Source: Batkoa obscura (taxonomy: Eukaryota > Entomophthoromycota > Entomophthoromycetes > Entomophthorales > Batkoaceae). From it: a stretch of 64,000 bases of DNA. Position numbers and translations under genes: made by a program. Of the stretch, positions 1 through 15,938 are shown one piece after another (position 1 is the stretch's first letter; each line of letters starts with the position of its first letter). The notes under the pieces were generated by a model, which saw only the letters and a list, made by a program, of their open reading frames with translations, had not been told where the DNA came from and did no database searches. The stretch covers positions 1,116,001 to 1,180,000 of the forward strand of contig JASVEC010000005.1 in assembly GCA_030770535.1 (NCBI GenBank), read 5' to 3'.

Positions 1-1
1 T

Positions 2-184
2 TATAACTTTCAACAATATGGTTTGCGTCGTACTAAGGACGCTTTTAGAAGTAACAAGGACTTGAAGGATAAACAAGAGATTCTAAATTGTTACAATAAG
101 GCTTTGGAAGACTTGGAGGTGATTAAAAGACAAACGCTCATTTCCTCTTTATTTAGTGCTGATAAATTGGTGATCGAAAAATAA
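2..184 (+). CDS. ISD11: ISD11/LYRM4, C-terminal part (cut by window start)
   Basis: The open frame runs in from the window edge and stops with TAA at 182-184, giving the last 60 residues. It aligns without gaps to the C-terminal two thirds of human LYRM4/ISD11: YNF..Y..RR..DAFR.NK..KD, then A..DL.VI.RQ, then a DKL-I-E ending. ISD11 is the small LYR-family partner of the mitochondrial cysteine desulfurase NFS1 and is needed for Fe-S cluster assembly in the matrix. The LYR motif itself would lie upstream of the window. The identification rests on motif recall, not a database search; it could be another LYR protein, but the RRIRDAFR-like block and the DKLIIE-like tail are specific to this one. 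Confidence 0.85.
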   Translation, partial: YNFQQYGLRRTKDAFRSNKDLKDKQEILNCYNKALEDLEVIKRQTLISSLFSADKLVIEK

Positions 185-1529
185 TATTAAAGTATGAGTT
201 TAAACGAGAGGTAATAGAGATTTAATCTAGTTTATTTTTTTTTTTTTAAATAGTCGTTTTCTTATTACTGCTTTTAAAATTGTTTGATGTTAGAATTTAG
301 AATTTAGAATTTAGAATTTAGAATTTAGAATTACATTTTTAAATTTATTTTAAAAAGTGATAAAAGATCTAGGGTCAAAAGTGGATGCTATACTTATTTA
401 TTACTCTTGTTTTGTTTAACTCTACTAAAAGAGTTTATTTTAAATATCAGCTAAGATCACTACATTTAGTTTAGCATCATTTAATATTATCAATTAAACT
501 TAAACGCATTCATGAAGACCTAAGTAAGAATGTTATAGAGATTGTTCTTTTTATTTAGCTATATAGTTTTCTTATTTTTCAAACTATCATTTTAAGTATT
601 TTTAATTATTCAATCCATTACTCGATATACATTAAACAAATAAACATATATAAATAATTGTTTAAATAATTGGTTTTATCAGATTGTATTTTTTTGCTTA
701 GTCAATTTAAAATTTTGATTTTGGGCAAATCTATAGCAATTGAATAAAATTGGGCAAGCTGCTTATGTGGATGGTTTATGCCATATCTAACATTAGCTCA
801 AGATGGGAATATTAGTTGTAGGCAAAAATAGAATAAAATATAGTCAAAGTTATTAACCAAGCATCTGGTTTAAAAAGTCCTACTTTGGAAATGATATCAA
901 ATTCAAAACAAAATGTATTCTGATTAAAGTATATTACTACAATACAATCGATGCCAATATTCTGTCTGTTTAATAATGTATACAGTACATCAATGATACA
1001 ATAATTAAACTATCGATTCTACTATACATTGATAACTTAGTGAATTAGCAGTATTTAGTAATTTTTATGTTACAACTTATCAATAAGTGACTCATTTGAA
1101 TTTATTTAATAGGAATTCAATTAATCTAGCTTTGGATAAACCACTATTTGAATTTTTTTACATTTAAGGATCAGGTGATTTAACTAAAATTCCATTCATC
1201 GAGAATAAAATTGAATAATAGATCGATTTGATTTGTTCAATTAATTTCGAAATATAATTCCTAAACTTAAGTTGCATATTTAGAAAGCTAAAAAATATAT
1301 AATGCTAGTTAATACTCCTTATTACCTCTTATAGTCTAAAAAATGAATCCTTGAACATTTAAATATAGAGATTATGTTTTATTTTACTGCACGGTTATTG
1401 ATTAAAACGACGAATCATTTATTGAGATTATTCAATAAACCAACCATATTTTTACATCATTAATTAGTGCTACTACATAAGCCTCCTCAACTCTCAATCC
1501 TTTCTTTAACTTTCTATTTATCTTTAGCG
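185..1529. other. Intergenic, AT-rich
   Basis: About 1.3 kb between ISD11 and GCV2. Apart from the heptamer repeat there are only homopolymer runs and short stop-filled frames. The last part must hold the GCV2 promoter, but no distinctive box stands out. Confidence 0.6.
291..333. repeat. Heptamer tandem repeat (TTAGAAT)x6
   Basis: Six perfect head-to-tail copies of a 7-bp unit sit about 110 bp after the ISD11 stop codon. This is a simple minisatellite; no coding or regulatory role is visible. Confidence 0.9.
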
Positions 1530-4500
1530 ATGCTTCATCAGATCTTAAGGCAGACATTTAAGCGCAATTTAACTAGGGCAACTTTATCCCGCGTCCCTAC
1601 TCTTTCTTATCCAAAATCTTTGCCTACCTTACGTACTCATCATACACAAGTACCAGCACCAAAAGATGTATTTGCGCCTCTCGATACCTTTGTCAATCGT
1701 CATAATGGGTCTGAAGAAGATCAAATAAAAGAAATGCTATCCGCTTTGGGGGTTGAAAATGTAGAAACTTTACTTTATCAAGCTATTCCAGATTCGATCC
1801 GTTCTGAAACTCTTTCAAGTATGGATGATGGTTTTAGTGAATCGGAATTAATTAAACGTATTCGATATATCGCGGATCAAAATCAACTTTATCGTAGTTA
1901 TATTGGTACTGGATATACTGGTACTATTGTGCCAGCTGTAATTCAAAGAAACATTTTAGAATCTCCTGGGTGGTATACTCAATATACCCCTTATCAACCA
2001 GAAATCTCTCAAGGCCGATTAGAGTCTTTACTTAATTTTCAAACTATGGTAGCTGACCTTACTGGTTTACCAATTGCCAACGCTTCTTTATTGGATGAAG
2101 GTACTGCTGCCGCTGAAGCTATGGCCTTATGTTTCGATCATTCAAGAAGTAAGAAAAAGACTTTTGTAGTTGATAAGAATTGCCACCCACAATCAATTGC
2201 TTGTATTAAGACTAGAGCTGAAGGTTTCGGTATTAACGTTGTAGAAGTTGATCTTAGTAAAAATGACTGGGAAGCTCATCTTGGTGAATTATGTGGTGTA
2301 ATATTTCAGGTAATTATTTATTTATTTTTATATTGCCATATGTTTATAAATTATTGCAGTATCCTGATACTCAAGGAAGTATTATCGATTATAAAAAAAT
2401 AGTTGATAAAGTTCACGAAGCAGGCGCACAAGCTGTTTGTGCTACTGATCTATTAGCACTTACTTTACTTACCCCACCATCTGAATTTGGGGTAGATATT
2501 GCTTTAGGTAGTTCTCAACGTTTAGGTGTACCAATGGGTTATGGTGGTCCACACGCTGCCTTTTTTGCTTGTACTGATATTCATAAGCGTCGTATCCCAG
2601 GACGTATTATTGGTGTATCAAAAGATGCCCATGGTAATACTGCTTATCGTCTTTCTCTCCAAACCCGTGAACAACATATCAGAAGAGAAAAAGCTACTTC
2701 AAATATTTGTACTGCACAAGCTTTATTGGCTAATATGGCTGCTATGTATGGTGTCTACCATGGTCCAAAAGGATTAAAAGCCATTGCTCAAAGAATACTT
2801 AACCTTACAGCTATTCTTTCAGCTGCTTTGACCCAATCTGGAATCAAAGTATTAAATGGTACTTTCTTTGATACTTTAACTGTTGAATGCAATACTAAGG
2901 AAGTTATTCAACGTGCTGAAAGTAAGAAGATCAACTTCCGCCATATAGGTGACAATGCCGTTGGTGTTACACTTGATGAAACTGTAACTCGTTTAGATTT
3001 ACAAGATATTGTTTATTGTTTTACTGGTCATAATGAATCAGATTTACTTCAAATTGCTAACTCCATTAATGTTAGTGAAACTCAAGGTTATAAAGTACCT
3101 GAAAACTTACAACGTACTACTCCTTATATGGAACACCCAGTCTTTAACTCTTATCATTCTGAAACTGAATTATTACGCTATATTTACCACCTTCAATCAA
3201 AGGATCTTTCCCTTGCTAACTCAATGATTTCTCTAGGATCTTGTACTATGAAGCTTAACGCTACTACTGAAATGATCCCAGTAACTTGGCCAGAATTCGG
3301 TAATATTCATCCATTTGTACCTGAATCTCAAGCAAAAGGATATAAATTACTTATTGATGAACTTGAAAAAGATTTAGCTCAAATCACTGGTTTCCATTCC
3401 GTTTCCCTTCAACCAAATTCTGGTGCTCAAGGTGAATATGCTGGATTAAGGGTAATTAAAGCTTATCATGAATCTCGTGGAGAAGGTCATCGTAATATTT
3501 GTTTAATTCCAGTTTCAGCTCATGGTACTAATCCTGCTTCTGCTGCTATGGCCGGTATGAAAATCATTCCTGTCAAATGTGAAGCCAATGGAAATTTAGA
3601 TTTAACTGATTTAAAAGCTAAAGTTGAAAAACATTCTAAAAATTTAGCAGCTATTATGATTACTTATCCATCTACTTTTGGTGTATTTGAAGATGGTATT
3701 ATTGATATCTGTGAATTAATTCATAAAAATGGTGGTCAAGTTTATATGGATGGTGCTAATATGAATGCTCAAGTTGGTCTTACATCACCAGGTACTATTG
3801 GTGCTGATGTATGTCATCTTAATTTACATAAAACTTTCTGTATTCCTCATGGTGGAGGTGGTCCAGGCATTGGTCCAATTGGTGTAGCTAAACATCTTAC
3901 ACCATTTTTACCAGGTCATCCAGCTATTCAAAGTAAAGCTGAACAAATTGGTCCAATATCAGCTGCTCCATTTGGTTCAGCCTCTATTTTACCCATTTCT
4001 TGGGCTTATGTTAAAATGATGGGTGGTGATGGTCTTAAAAAAGCTACTCAACTTGCTCTTTTAAATGCTAACTATATGGCTAATCGTCTTAAAGAACATT
4101 ATAAAATATTATACACTAATACTAATGGTAGATGTGCTCATGAATTTATTATTGACATTCGACCATTTATTCAATCAGCTGGTATTGAAGCTATTGATAT
4201 TGCTAAACGTTTACAAGATTATGGTTTCCATTCACCAACTATGTCTTGGCCAGTAACTAATACTTTAATGATTGAACCTACTGAATCAGAAAGTAAAAAT
4301 GAAATGGATCGATTCTGCGATGCATTAATTCAAATTCGTCAAGAAATTCAATCAATTGAAGATGGTAAATATTCACGTGAAGATAATCCATTAAAGAATG
4401 CTCCACATACTATGGATATTTTGTTACAAGATAAATGGGATAAATCGTATTCTAGAAATGTTGCTGCTTATCCAATGGCTTATTTAAGAAAATCTAAATT

Positions 4501-4630
4501 TTGGCCAACAGTTTCAAGATTAGATGATACCCTTGGTGATAAAAATTTAATCTGTTCTTGTCCTCCAATGTCTTCTTATGAAGAATCAACTACTACTACT
4601 GAAAAGGAACCTATTTCTGCAACTGCTTAA
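1530..4630 (+). CDS. GCV2: Glycine dehydrogenase (decarboxylating), P-protein of the glycine cleavage system
   Basis: Two exons (1530-2309, 2360-4630) joined across a 50-nt GT-AG intron give 1016 residues, the usual P-protein length. The enzyme decarboxylates glycine with pyridoxal phosphate and passes the aminomethyl group to the lipoyl H-protein in mitochondria. The N-terminus ([17 protein letters not shown]) is an Arg-rich amphipathic import signal, which argues for the ATG at 1530 over the in-frame GTG at 1467. The glycine-rich loop HGGGGPG follows the PLP lysine (Lys751, in NLHKTFC; human K754). Blocks such as [20 protein letters not shown] and [17 protein letters not shown] are near-identical to animal GLDC. 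The splice joins GVIFQ to YPDTQG exactly where GLDC is continuous. No damage is seen. Confidence 0.97.
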
Positions 4631-4976
4631 ACTAGCTTATTATTTTATATTTCAATTTTATATTACTTCTCATTTAATACTTATAAAAAGTTTAAATAAA
4701 GCTTTAGTTAAATTTTTAATTATTATGTTATTTTATTTAGTTTTTTAGTTATTAGATTTTAATATATGTCTTAAAATAAAAAACTATAAGCATACAACGA
4801 ATATAAAATAATAGTTTTGGCCTTTAACCTAAAGCTTACTATTTTTAGTATTTCTACAGTCAATTTGATTGGCATTATTTCAATTAAGATTCTAAGCAAT
4901 TTCAATCAATCAATCAAAAAAAATCATTAAATCTAAACTTACATTTATATTTTTATTAAAGCAATAAGAATAAAAA

Positions 4977-9190
<4,214 letters not shown>

Positions 9191-9344
9191 ATGAGAGAAG
9201 TTATTAATAATGCGAATAAAATTCAAGACCATTTTTTTATAATTAAAATTGAGTGTAATTAAAAAATGAACTAAAATAATTATAATTATAATAATTATTT
9301 AAAATAAATTAATATCAATATTAATATTAATCTAAAAGAAGGGA

Positions 9345-10385
9345 TTAATCTTGTAAAAATTGTTCAATTTTTTTTTCTTTTAATTTTTTAGCAATGATAT
9401 CGTCTTCTAATTTAATTTGTAATTCTTGTGGTATTTGTTTATAATCTATATCAATTACTTCTTCACTATTTTTCAACACCATCTCTTTATTTTTTAACTC
9501 TAATTGATATTGTCTTAATGTCCTTAAACTATTTTGTTGTTCTTGAAAAGAGATTCTAGGTACAACACTATCATTTGAATCTTCTTTATTAGTTTCTAAA
9601 ATTACTGAAGGTTCAACAGATATGTCCAAATTACTTTCAGATAATAATTGAGGTGATAATTGATTATTATAATTAAATTGACGTATTTTTTTAAATGGTT
9701 GTAAGATAACAATTTTACTTAAAGTAATAATGATTTCAGTAAATAGTGTACAAGTAAACTTATCATGTTTGATAATAGCTGATGCAGAGATATATTTTAA
9801 TTGTTTTTTTAATATTTTATTTTCTAATAATTGAAGTATAATTTTCATAGCTAAAAATGGTTTTCTTTCCGCTAATGATATCATCCTTTCTTTATCTGGT
9901 ATATTAAATAAACTGGTTATGATGCCCATCCAAACAGTTACCTCTACTTGACTAAAACTATCAAATTCATAACTTAAACCTAAACTTTCTACTACTTCTT
10001 GTAAACTTTCTAAGGCTTCATGAACTCTTCTTGAATCATTTGGTTTTAATTTATACATCATTTTTTCTTTTAAGATTGTTATTAAACTATGACAAAAAGA
10101 TTTTAAGGTGGCTTCATCATTAGAGAGGATCAATGAAATATCAAGGGTATCAAAATGAGCTTTATTTTTTTCTTGAAGTTTTAAGATTGTTTGTTGAAAT
10201 AATTCCAATTTATCAATAGTAATGGAAGTGGATGTACGTTTAATAAATAAAGTGAATAAAATTGTTAACCATAAATCTAAATTCATTGAAGTTATAGAGT
10301 ATATTGAAGCTTCACCACTTAGCTTTAATAATTTATTAAGATGCTTTAATATTGAATCGGATGGAATAGTGTGTATTAAATTCAT
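9345..10385 (-). CDS. Unrecognised 346-aa helical protein
   Basis: A single uninterrupted frame from ATG to stop, convergent with PRP16 (154 nt between stops). I do not recognise the family. The first ~240 residues look mostly helical with leucine/isoleucine-rich amphipathic stretches and no clear signal peptide or membrane segment. A Ser/Asn/Glu-rich linker follows (about 245-290), then a charged, Lys/Glu-rich C-terminus (YKQIPQELQIKLEDD, KKLKEKK) that could be coiled coil. Its length, clean start, and codon use like its neighbours support a real gene. Function is not inferred. Confidence 0.6.
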   Translation of the reverse strand: MNLIHTIPSDSILKHLNKLLKLSGEASIYSITSMNLDLWLTILFTLFIKRTSTSITIDKLELFQQTILKLQEKNKAHFDTLDISLILSNDEATLKSFCHSLITILKEKMMYKLKPNDSRRVHEALESLQEVVESLGLSYEFDSFSQVEVTVWMGIITSLFNIPDKERMISLAERKPFLAMKIILQLLENKILKKQLKYISASAIIKHDKFTCTLFTEIIITLSKIVILQPFKKIRQFNYNNQLSPQLLSESNLDISVEPSVILETNKEDSNDSVVPRISFQEQQNSLRTLRQYQLELKNKEMVLKNSEEVIDIDYKQIPQELQIKLEDDIIAKKLKEKKIEQFLQD

Positions 10386-10552
10386 ATTGGTTTGAATTTT
10401 AAAAAGTAAAAACTAGATTTTAATTATTTTTGAAGATTTCACTGTAAAGAATAAGCAAATAAAAAATTGATTTTAAAAAAAGCCTTTATTTCAAAATAAA
10501 ATAATAAAAAACAAAATTCATTCTTCTTTTCTTCTCTTCTTCTCTTCTTCTT

Positions 10553-11206
10553 TTAACCCCAAAACAATTCAACAAAATCGTGTAAATAATACATATATAA
10601 CCCATCATCAAAGGTTAGTTCAAACCCTAAATTCTCAAATAATTCCACTTGAACTTTTAAAACTTCTTCTACTTCCACTCCTTTCACTTTTAATAAACCT
10701 TCTTCAGCTTCAAATAATTCATCTTGAATATAATTTTTAGCCAATAATAAACTAGCAATAATTAATTGATATTTATCAATAGATGAATACCATTTAAAGT
10801 TACATTTTGATACTCGAATAATATAACACATAGAAGCAAGATAAGTGGGTAAAGGGATGGCTGTGGAAGAATAGTAATTATTTAAATTAGATAGAAATGA
10901 AGGAGAGTGAATCTGTTGTTGTTGTTGTTGATAAGATGGATTATTATTATTATTATCACTTTCTTCTTGTTCTTCTTGCTCTTCTTCTTGTTCTTCTTGT
11001 TCTTCTTCTTGCTCTTCTTCTTGCTCTTCTTCTTGCTCTTCTTCTTGTTCTTGTTTTTTACATTGATTTAAAATATTTAAAGTAAAATGATATTGATAAT
11101 AACAAATTGGATAATCGCTATTTTCAATAAAATCCACTATTATTGGAGTAATTTCATGATTCTTTTGTAATAACTCTTGTTTTATGTTAGTCAATTGAGT
11201 ATGCAT
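10553..11206 (-). CDS. Putative cyclin-box protein (Pho80/Pcl-like)
   Basis: A 217-aa single-exon frame. Residues ~115-215 have the spacing of a fungal Pho80/Pcl cyclin fold: IPLPTYLASMCYIIRVSKC, then WYSSIDKYQLIIASLLLAKNYIQDE, then a helix ending ELFENLGFELTFD. The phrase 'LLLAKNYIQDE' is what a cyclin box shows in its third to fourth helix. Such cyclins activate Pho85-type kinases. Before the box lies a low-complexity insert of about 40 residues made of EEEQ/EEQ units, then asparagine and glutamine runs. It is shorter than most Pho80-family proteins. The assignment is from pattern only. Confidence 0.45.
   Translation of the reverse strand: MHTQLTNIKQELLQKNHEITPIIVDFIENSDYPICYYQYHFTLNILNQCKKQEQEEEQEEEQEEEQEEEQEEQEEEQEEQEESDNNNNNPSYQQQQQQIHSPSFLSNLNNYYSSTAIPLPTYLASMCYIIRVSKCNFKWYSSIDKYQLIIASLLLAKNYIQDELFEAEEGLLKVKGVEVEEVLKVQVELFENLGFELTFDDGLYMYYLHDFVELFWG
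10965..11060. repeat. Imperfect CTTCTTG/CTCTTCTT array coding for Glu/Gln
   Basis: A run of TTCTTCTTGCTC-type units on the + strand encodes the EEEQ repeats of the minus-strand cyclin-like gene. The periodicity (12-nt units) is a likely site of length variation. A plus-strand Leu/Val-rich frame here is only its shadow. Confidence 0.85.
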
Positions 11207-11524
11207 TGTTATTTATTACAATGTTAAAGTGAATAAAGTTATTAAGAAGTGTTAATTTTTTTTTAAATAAATTTGTTATCAGAATATTAATGTGTTAAAG
11301 GGATAGGAGAGATAAGATCAAATGATTGGTTCTGAATTTTAATATTAGGAAAATTAAATATTAATTTTAAAATGATTATTTTTTAAGGATTAAATAAATA
11401 AATTGGAAATAAATATGTTATTAATTTAAATTTCAAAAAAAAAATAATAAAGATTTATTTATAAATAATAGTATACAATGTTATATATATAATATATAAA
11501 AAAAGACGGAGAGATAGAAGTTAT

Positions 11525-12007
11525 TTAACTATTAAAAATAAGAGCATTAAGTTTAGTTTCTAAGATACCAACTTGAACATGTAATTTTTCAATATAATCA
11601 TCTTTATCCTAAAAAAATAGATATAAAATATTAATAAATAAATCAAAATAAAATAAAACAATTGTTATAATATTATAGTTATAAATAGAATCTTTACCTT
11701 TAACTTTTGATCTAAATTATTAATAGCAATTTCAATGTTTTTTTTAACAATTAAACTGGGCATTAATTGATTAATTTGTAATATAATTTCTTTTAAATCT
11801 GAATCATCACTAATATTCTTATAACAAAATAACCCATTGACTAATATTCGACTAGGTTTATTTAATGTTGAGGTTAATTTAATACTATCTGATGGAATAA
11901 TAGAATTAAGTTTATTATTATTAGAATTACTATTAGTTTCTAATAAACTGTTACTACGATTAATTGATCTGTATTGAGATTGTCTGGATAACTGTGGAGG
12001 TTGAACA

Positions 12008-12051
<44 letters not shown>

Positions 12052-12122
12052 TTCATCCAATGAACTAAATTTTTCTATTGCTGATTGAAATTTAGTTTCT
12101 TTTAATACTTTATTTTTTTTAC

Positions 12123-12159
<37 letters not shown>

Positions 12160-13450
12160 GTTATTCATTCCAGTATTTAAATTAATAGCATTGGTAGTTG
12201 TAGTCATAGTTGTAGTTGTTGATAAACATTCATTTTTTGTTTGAAAATTTAATATTCTTGATTGTAAAGTGGTATTTTGACAAGCATTTAAAGAAGGATC
12301 CATATTACTTTTAGTTACTATACTAGTCTTACTTCTACTAAGTGGATGATAACTCTTTTCTTTCATAATAGTTGAAGTAACATTTGATTTTGATAATTCA
12401 CTTGAAAAACTACGTTTCACTTGAAAACTAGATTGAGTTTTAGTAGATGTAGTTGTTGCTTTAGATAAACTTTGATTTTTAGCTTCATAAATATTCAAAC
12501 AATTTTGAACAATTTTAGAAACTGGAAAACTAGTTTCAATAACTTTAACATCCTTATCATTATCAGAATTATTAGTACTCTCCTTAACATTATTACTCTT
12601 GCTCATTGATTTAAAATTTAAAAAAGATTTTGATTTCTCTAAACTACTTGCTTTCTTTAAACTCCCTTTTAAAGATAAATTACTGTTTTCTTTCAATAAT
12701 TTAAAACTAGAATTTAAAGCAAGATCTAATACAGTAGTTGTACTTGCTTTAACTAGACTTTCATAAGCTGCCTTTTTACCACTGATCGATTTTCCTAATG
12801 CTTCTTGAGCCTAAAAGTAAAAATATTAATCAATGAAAGGATGAAAAAGAGAATCAAGTTACTTCTACAGCAAGCGAAATAGATTGAGAATAACTAGCAT
12901 TAGCTAATAATGGATTGGAACGTATTAATTCATTATTATGAGTATAAAGTTTATAATGAGCTTTACAATAGAAATAAGCTAAATAAAATAAAATAATAAA
13001 TTTATGAATATTAATAAATAATAATAATAATAATTAATTTACCATCTAATTTTTCATTTGTAGATAAAGATAATAATTGATTACAATGACGACAACGAAA
13101 ACAATTGGGATGTAATGAATAGGAATCTACTAAACATTGTTCAGCTGGATAAACAGGTAAATGACAAACAAAACAATCTTGACTTTGACCAGTGATGACT
13201 ACAGTAGCCTAAAGAATTGATAAGTTTTGATTGAAGTTACAATTGTTACTTACTGGTCTCTTAGATGGCGTATTCCACAGTGTTTGTGGATTGGAATTAG
13301 AACGTATGTGAGTAATTAATGTATCGGGTTCATATTTACTACTACGAATATTGATGGAAGCTGAACGTGACTGTTAAATAAAATTAATAAGGGATAAATA
13401 ATAAACAAAACGAATCAATTTACTAAATTGTTAGCTAATTTTGAAGTCAT
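11525..13450 (-). CDS. LIM-domain protein with Asn runs (EPLIN/LASP-like LIM)
   Basis: Six exons on the minus strand: 13424-13450, 13254-13370, 13043-13208, 12863-12978, 11698-12810 and 11525-11608; 540 aa. One LIM zinc domain spans ~60-111: Cys60, Cys63, His81, Cys84, Cys87, Cys90, Cys108, His111. The context VYP.E....LH..CFRC..C...LSL....YCKAH is like EPLIN/LASP LIM domains, which bind actin-associated partners. The rest is Ser/Thr/Asn-rich with two long asparagine runs coded by (ATT)n on the + strand (about 12011-12052 and 12122-12163). The C-terminus (~490-540), including the last small exon, looks like coiled coil. All introns are GT-AG. A cytoskeletal role is inference. Confidence 0.85.
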
Positions 13451-13960
13451 ATTGATATTATAATAATAAGATAATAATTGTGAGAAAATAAAAAATTAAA
13501 GTTAAAGAATGGAATTATTCAATTTTGTTTATTATTTATACTTTTAAAATATGAAATATTAGTTTTTAATTGTCCGTTAGCTTGGATCATTCTTTATTTT
13601 TTATCTGTTAAAAAAAATTCCAACTTTCTAATTTTTAAATTTTTGGAATGATTTCAATAAAAAAAATTGCTTGGTAGGGGAGATAAACTTTATAAAAATG
13701 TTAAGACATTTGTTTACCTTAAATTAATTAATGAGAAGTAAATAAGAATTTATAAGTTAAATCATATTAAGATATAAATATTAAATTACACTATAAATCT
13801 AAAATTAAATTTAATAATTAATATAAATTAAAAATAGTGATAATTTATCAGATAATATATTAATTAAATAATAATTAAACTTTAATTAATCAAATATAAT
13901 TAAATAGAATCAATTATATAATATAATTAAATATATATAATAATACAAATACTATTTGAT
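13451..13960. other. Intergenic, AT-rich
   Basis: 510 bp upstream of the LIM gene and downstream of the first DUF4112 gene. Only A/T runs are visible; the LIM gene promoter must lie here. Confidence 0.5.
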
Positions 13961-14647
13961 TTATTCAGATAATACTCCTAAATCAACAATTTCATCATCC
14001 TCAAATAATTCAATATTCTTTTCAAACCATTTTTCAATTAATTTTAAATTCCTTAAATTGCCTTTAAACCAAATATCATATAAATCCCCAATAATAGGTG
14101 CTGCACCAATAGTAGTGTCCAAACCAACATTAAAAAACATTTTATTATAAATAGATTTAGGTAAATTTAGATCTCTTGCTAAATAAATTAATAATAAACT
14201 TAAACCTGCTGCTGATACATCTCCAATTCCTGGAATTAAACCTAATATACTATCAATCCCAATAGGAATAGGTTGACCTGGTATACGATCTAACCATTGA
14301 GCATATAGTTTTATGAATTCAATTCTCTTAATAGCTTGTTTTTTAGTTAATGTCTTCTTTTTATAGCCAGGTAAGGTATTCCAAGTATCTAATAATACTT
14401 CTCTTTTACTCTTTTTTTCTTTTTTTCGTATTGGAAGTTTAGGTGGGATTGCTAAATCCCCACTCATTCTTGACCCCATAACATCTGATGGTTCTTTTAC
14501 TTCTGTCTTCTTACGATTAAATAAATTATAACTATTTAACCCTATCCAACTACGTTTATTACTTTCTGTTTGACTCATTTTTGTATTATTATTAATAGTA
14601 TTATTATTTGATTTCTTGGTATATCTTTCTATGACTTTTATATACAT
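13961..14647 (-). CDS. DUF4112 membrane protein, copy 1
   Basis: Single frame, 228 aa from the first ATG. An in-frame ATG at 14578 (MSQTESNKRS) gives 205 aa and resembles the start of the neighbouring copy, so it may be the real start. Residues ~105-210 match the DUF4112 pattern: IKLYAQWLDRIPGQPIPIG then LGLIPGIGDVSAAGLSLLL, then DLNLPKSIYNKM, then DTTIGAAPIIGDLYDIWFKGN. The two GLIPGIGD/GAAPIIGD repeats flank hydrophobic, probably membrane-embedded segments. The N-terminus is basic (KKEKKSKR). Function of the family is unknown to me. It lies in tandem with its paralogue, 297 bp apart. Confidence 0.85.
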   Translation of the reverse strand: MYIKVIERYTKKSNNNTINNNTKMSQTESNKRSWIGLNSYNLFNRKKTEVKEPSDVMGSRMSGDLAIPPKLPIRKKEKKSKREVLLDTWNTLPGYKKKTLTKKQAIKRIEFIKLYAQWLDRIPGQPIPIGIDSILGLIPGIGDVSAAGLSLLLIYLARDLNLPKSIYNKMFFNVGLDTTIGAAPIIGDLYDIWFKGNLRNLKLIEKWFEKNIELFEDDEIVDLGVLSE

Positions 14648-14944
14648 TTCAAAAGATTAACTAATTCTTAGATCATTTCTTTATAAAATTAATTTTAACC
14701 AATTATATTCTTATTAAGCCACCCTTTAAAATTTAAATAAATGACTTAAAAGTGATGTAATTTTGAGAACCTTATACATTTCATTTCATTTCAATTATGA
14801 TTATTAAAATATTATATAAAAATAATAATTTATTCAATTATAATAAACTACAAATTCAATACTTATTTAGTATTAAAATTAAAAATTCCTTTATTTCATT
14901 GAATAGAAAAAGTATATTTGTTTTATAAAGCCCTTCTCTTACTT

Positions 14945-15379
14945 TTACTCTTCCTGTTCAAATAAATGTATATTCTCTTCCACCCACTTTTCCATCAAAT
15001 CTACATTCTTTAAATTTGCTCTCCATAACACATCAAAAACATCTCCTAAGAATGGTATTGATCCCACTGTTGTATCAATTACTATATTCCCTATCATTTT
15101 GCCATAAACATGTTTTGGTAAATTCAAATCTTTAGCTAACATAATTAATATTATAGATAAGATAGAGGTTGCACCATCTCCAATAACAGGGATTAATCCG
15201 ATAAGCCCATCAAGTCCAATTTTGATGGGTAAACCGGGGATAGCATCTAACCATTGAGCATAAGTTTTTAATAATTTTATACGGGAACGAGCTTGTTGGA
15301 TGGTAATCTTCTTTTTCTTTGATAATGGTGGTTGAGGTGTGTTTATAGGTTCATTTTCACTAAGTTGATTAATTGACAT
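14945..15379 (-). CDS. DUF4112 membrane protein, copy 2
   Basis: Single frame of 144 aa starting MSINQLSENE. It keeps the same core as copy 1: KTYAQWLDAIPGLPIKIG, GLIGLIPVIGDGATSI, DLNLPKHVYGKMIGN, DTTVGSIPFLGDVFDV, then L.EKWVEENIHLFE. It lacks most of copy 1's basic N-terminal extension. Same strand and adjacent position indicate tandem duplication, but the two are well diverged, so the event is not recent. Confidence 0.87.
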   Translation of the reverse strand: MSINQLSENEPINTPQPPLSKKKKITIQQARSRIKLLKTYAQWLDAIPGLPIKIGLDGLIGLIPVIGDGATSILSIILIMLAKDLNLPKHVYGKMIGNIVIDTTVGSIPFLGDVFDVLWRANLKNVDLMEKWVEENIHLFEQEE

Positions 15380-15831
15380 TGTTTAATTAGTTTTATTAGT
15401 TTTATTAAATTAATAAAAGATTAAAGTTATTTAGTGATTTATTTTTAATTTAAGTTTTAAAATATTAATTGGCTGATTAAAAGTTAAGTAAAGTTTGGTT
15501 AAAATTTGGAGCGTTATTTTTTTACTTCTGCAATAAATGATTAGTTTTCCATATTTTATGCTGCATAAAGAAGAATCAAATTAATTAAGTTTGGAATTCA
15601 CAGAAAATAACCCAAATATCAAGCAATAATTTATATCTTGAAATTAAAGTACTACACTGTATTAATATTTTAATATTTTCACTTCAAACTAAAATTTATT
15701 TTAAGTATAAGATGTACTTTTTACTGCAAATAGTAACTAAAGATACTTTAACAAAAAAAGCTTAAATATTTATGGTTAATCGTGATGTTAGGTTAGCCGC
15801 TATGTTTCAGCACACTTTCATGTGTTTTTTT

Positions 15832-15938
15832 ATATGAGTATGTTTTCTTTGGTTTTATTACTTTTTCTATCTTTTAAGCACTATTTGAGTGGAAAAACTG
15901 TTAGTAAAACCCTTAAATAAAAAAATACATCCCCATAT
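15832..15938 (-). mobile_element. 107-bp MITE, copy 1
   Basis: Ends in ATATGAGTATG and CATCCCCATAT, flanked by TA on both sides. Reads in the opposite direction to copies 2-4. No coding capacity. Family consensus core: TTTAAGAATTTTACTAAC, CACTCAAATAGCGCTTAAAA, GGAAAAAGTAATGAAACC. Confidence 0.85.

Noticed and set aside
1467-1529. N-terminal extension of GCV2 from a GTG
   Set aside because: The ATG at 1530 begins a typical mitochondrial import signal; non-ATG start not needed.
10897-11085. Plus-strand Leu/Val-rich frame
   Set aside because: Shadow of the Glu/Gln repeat array of the minus-strand cyclin-like gene.
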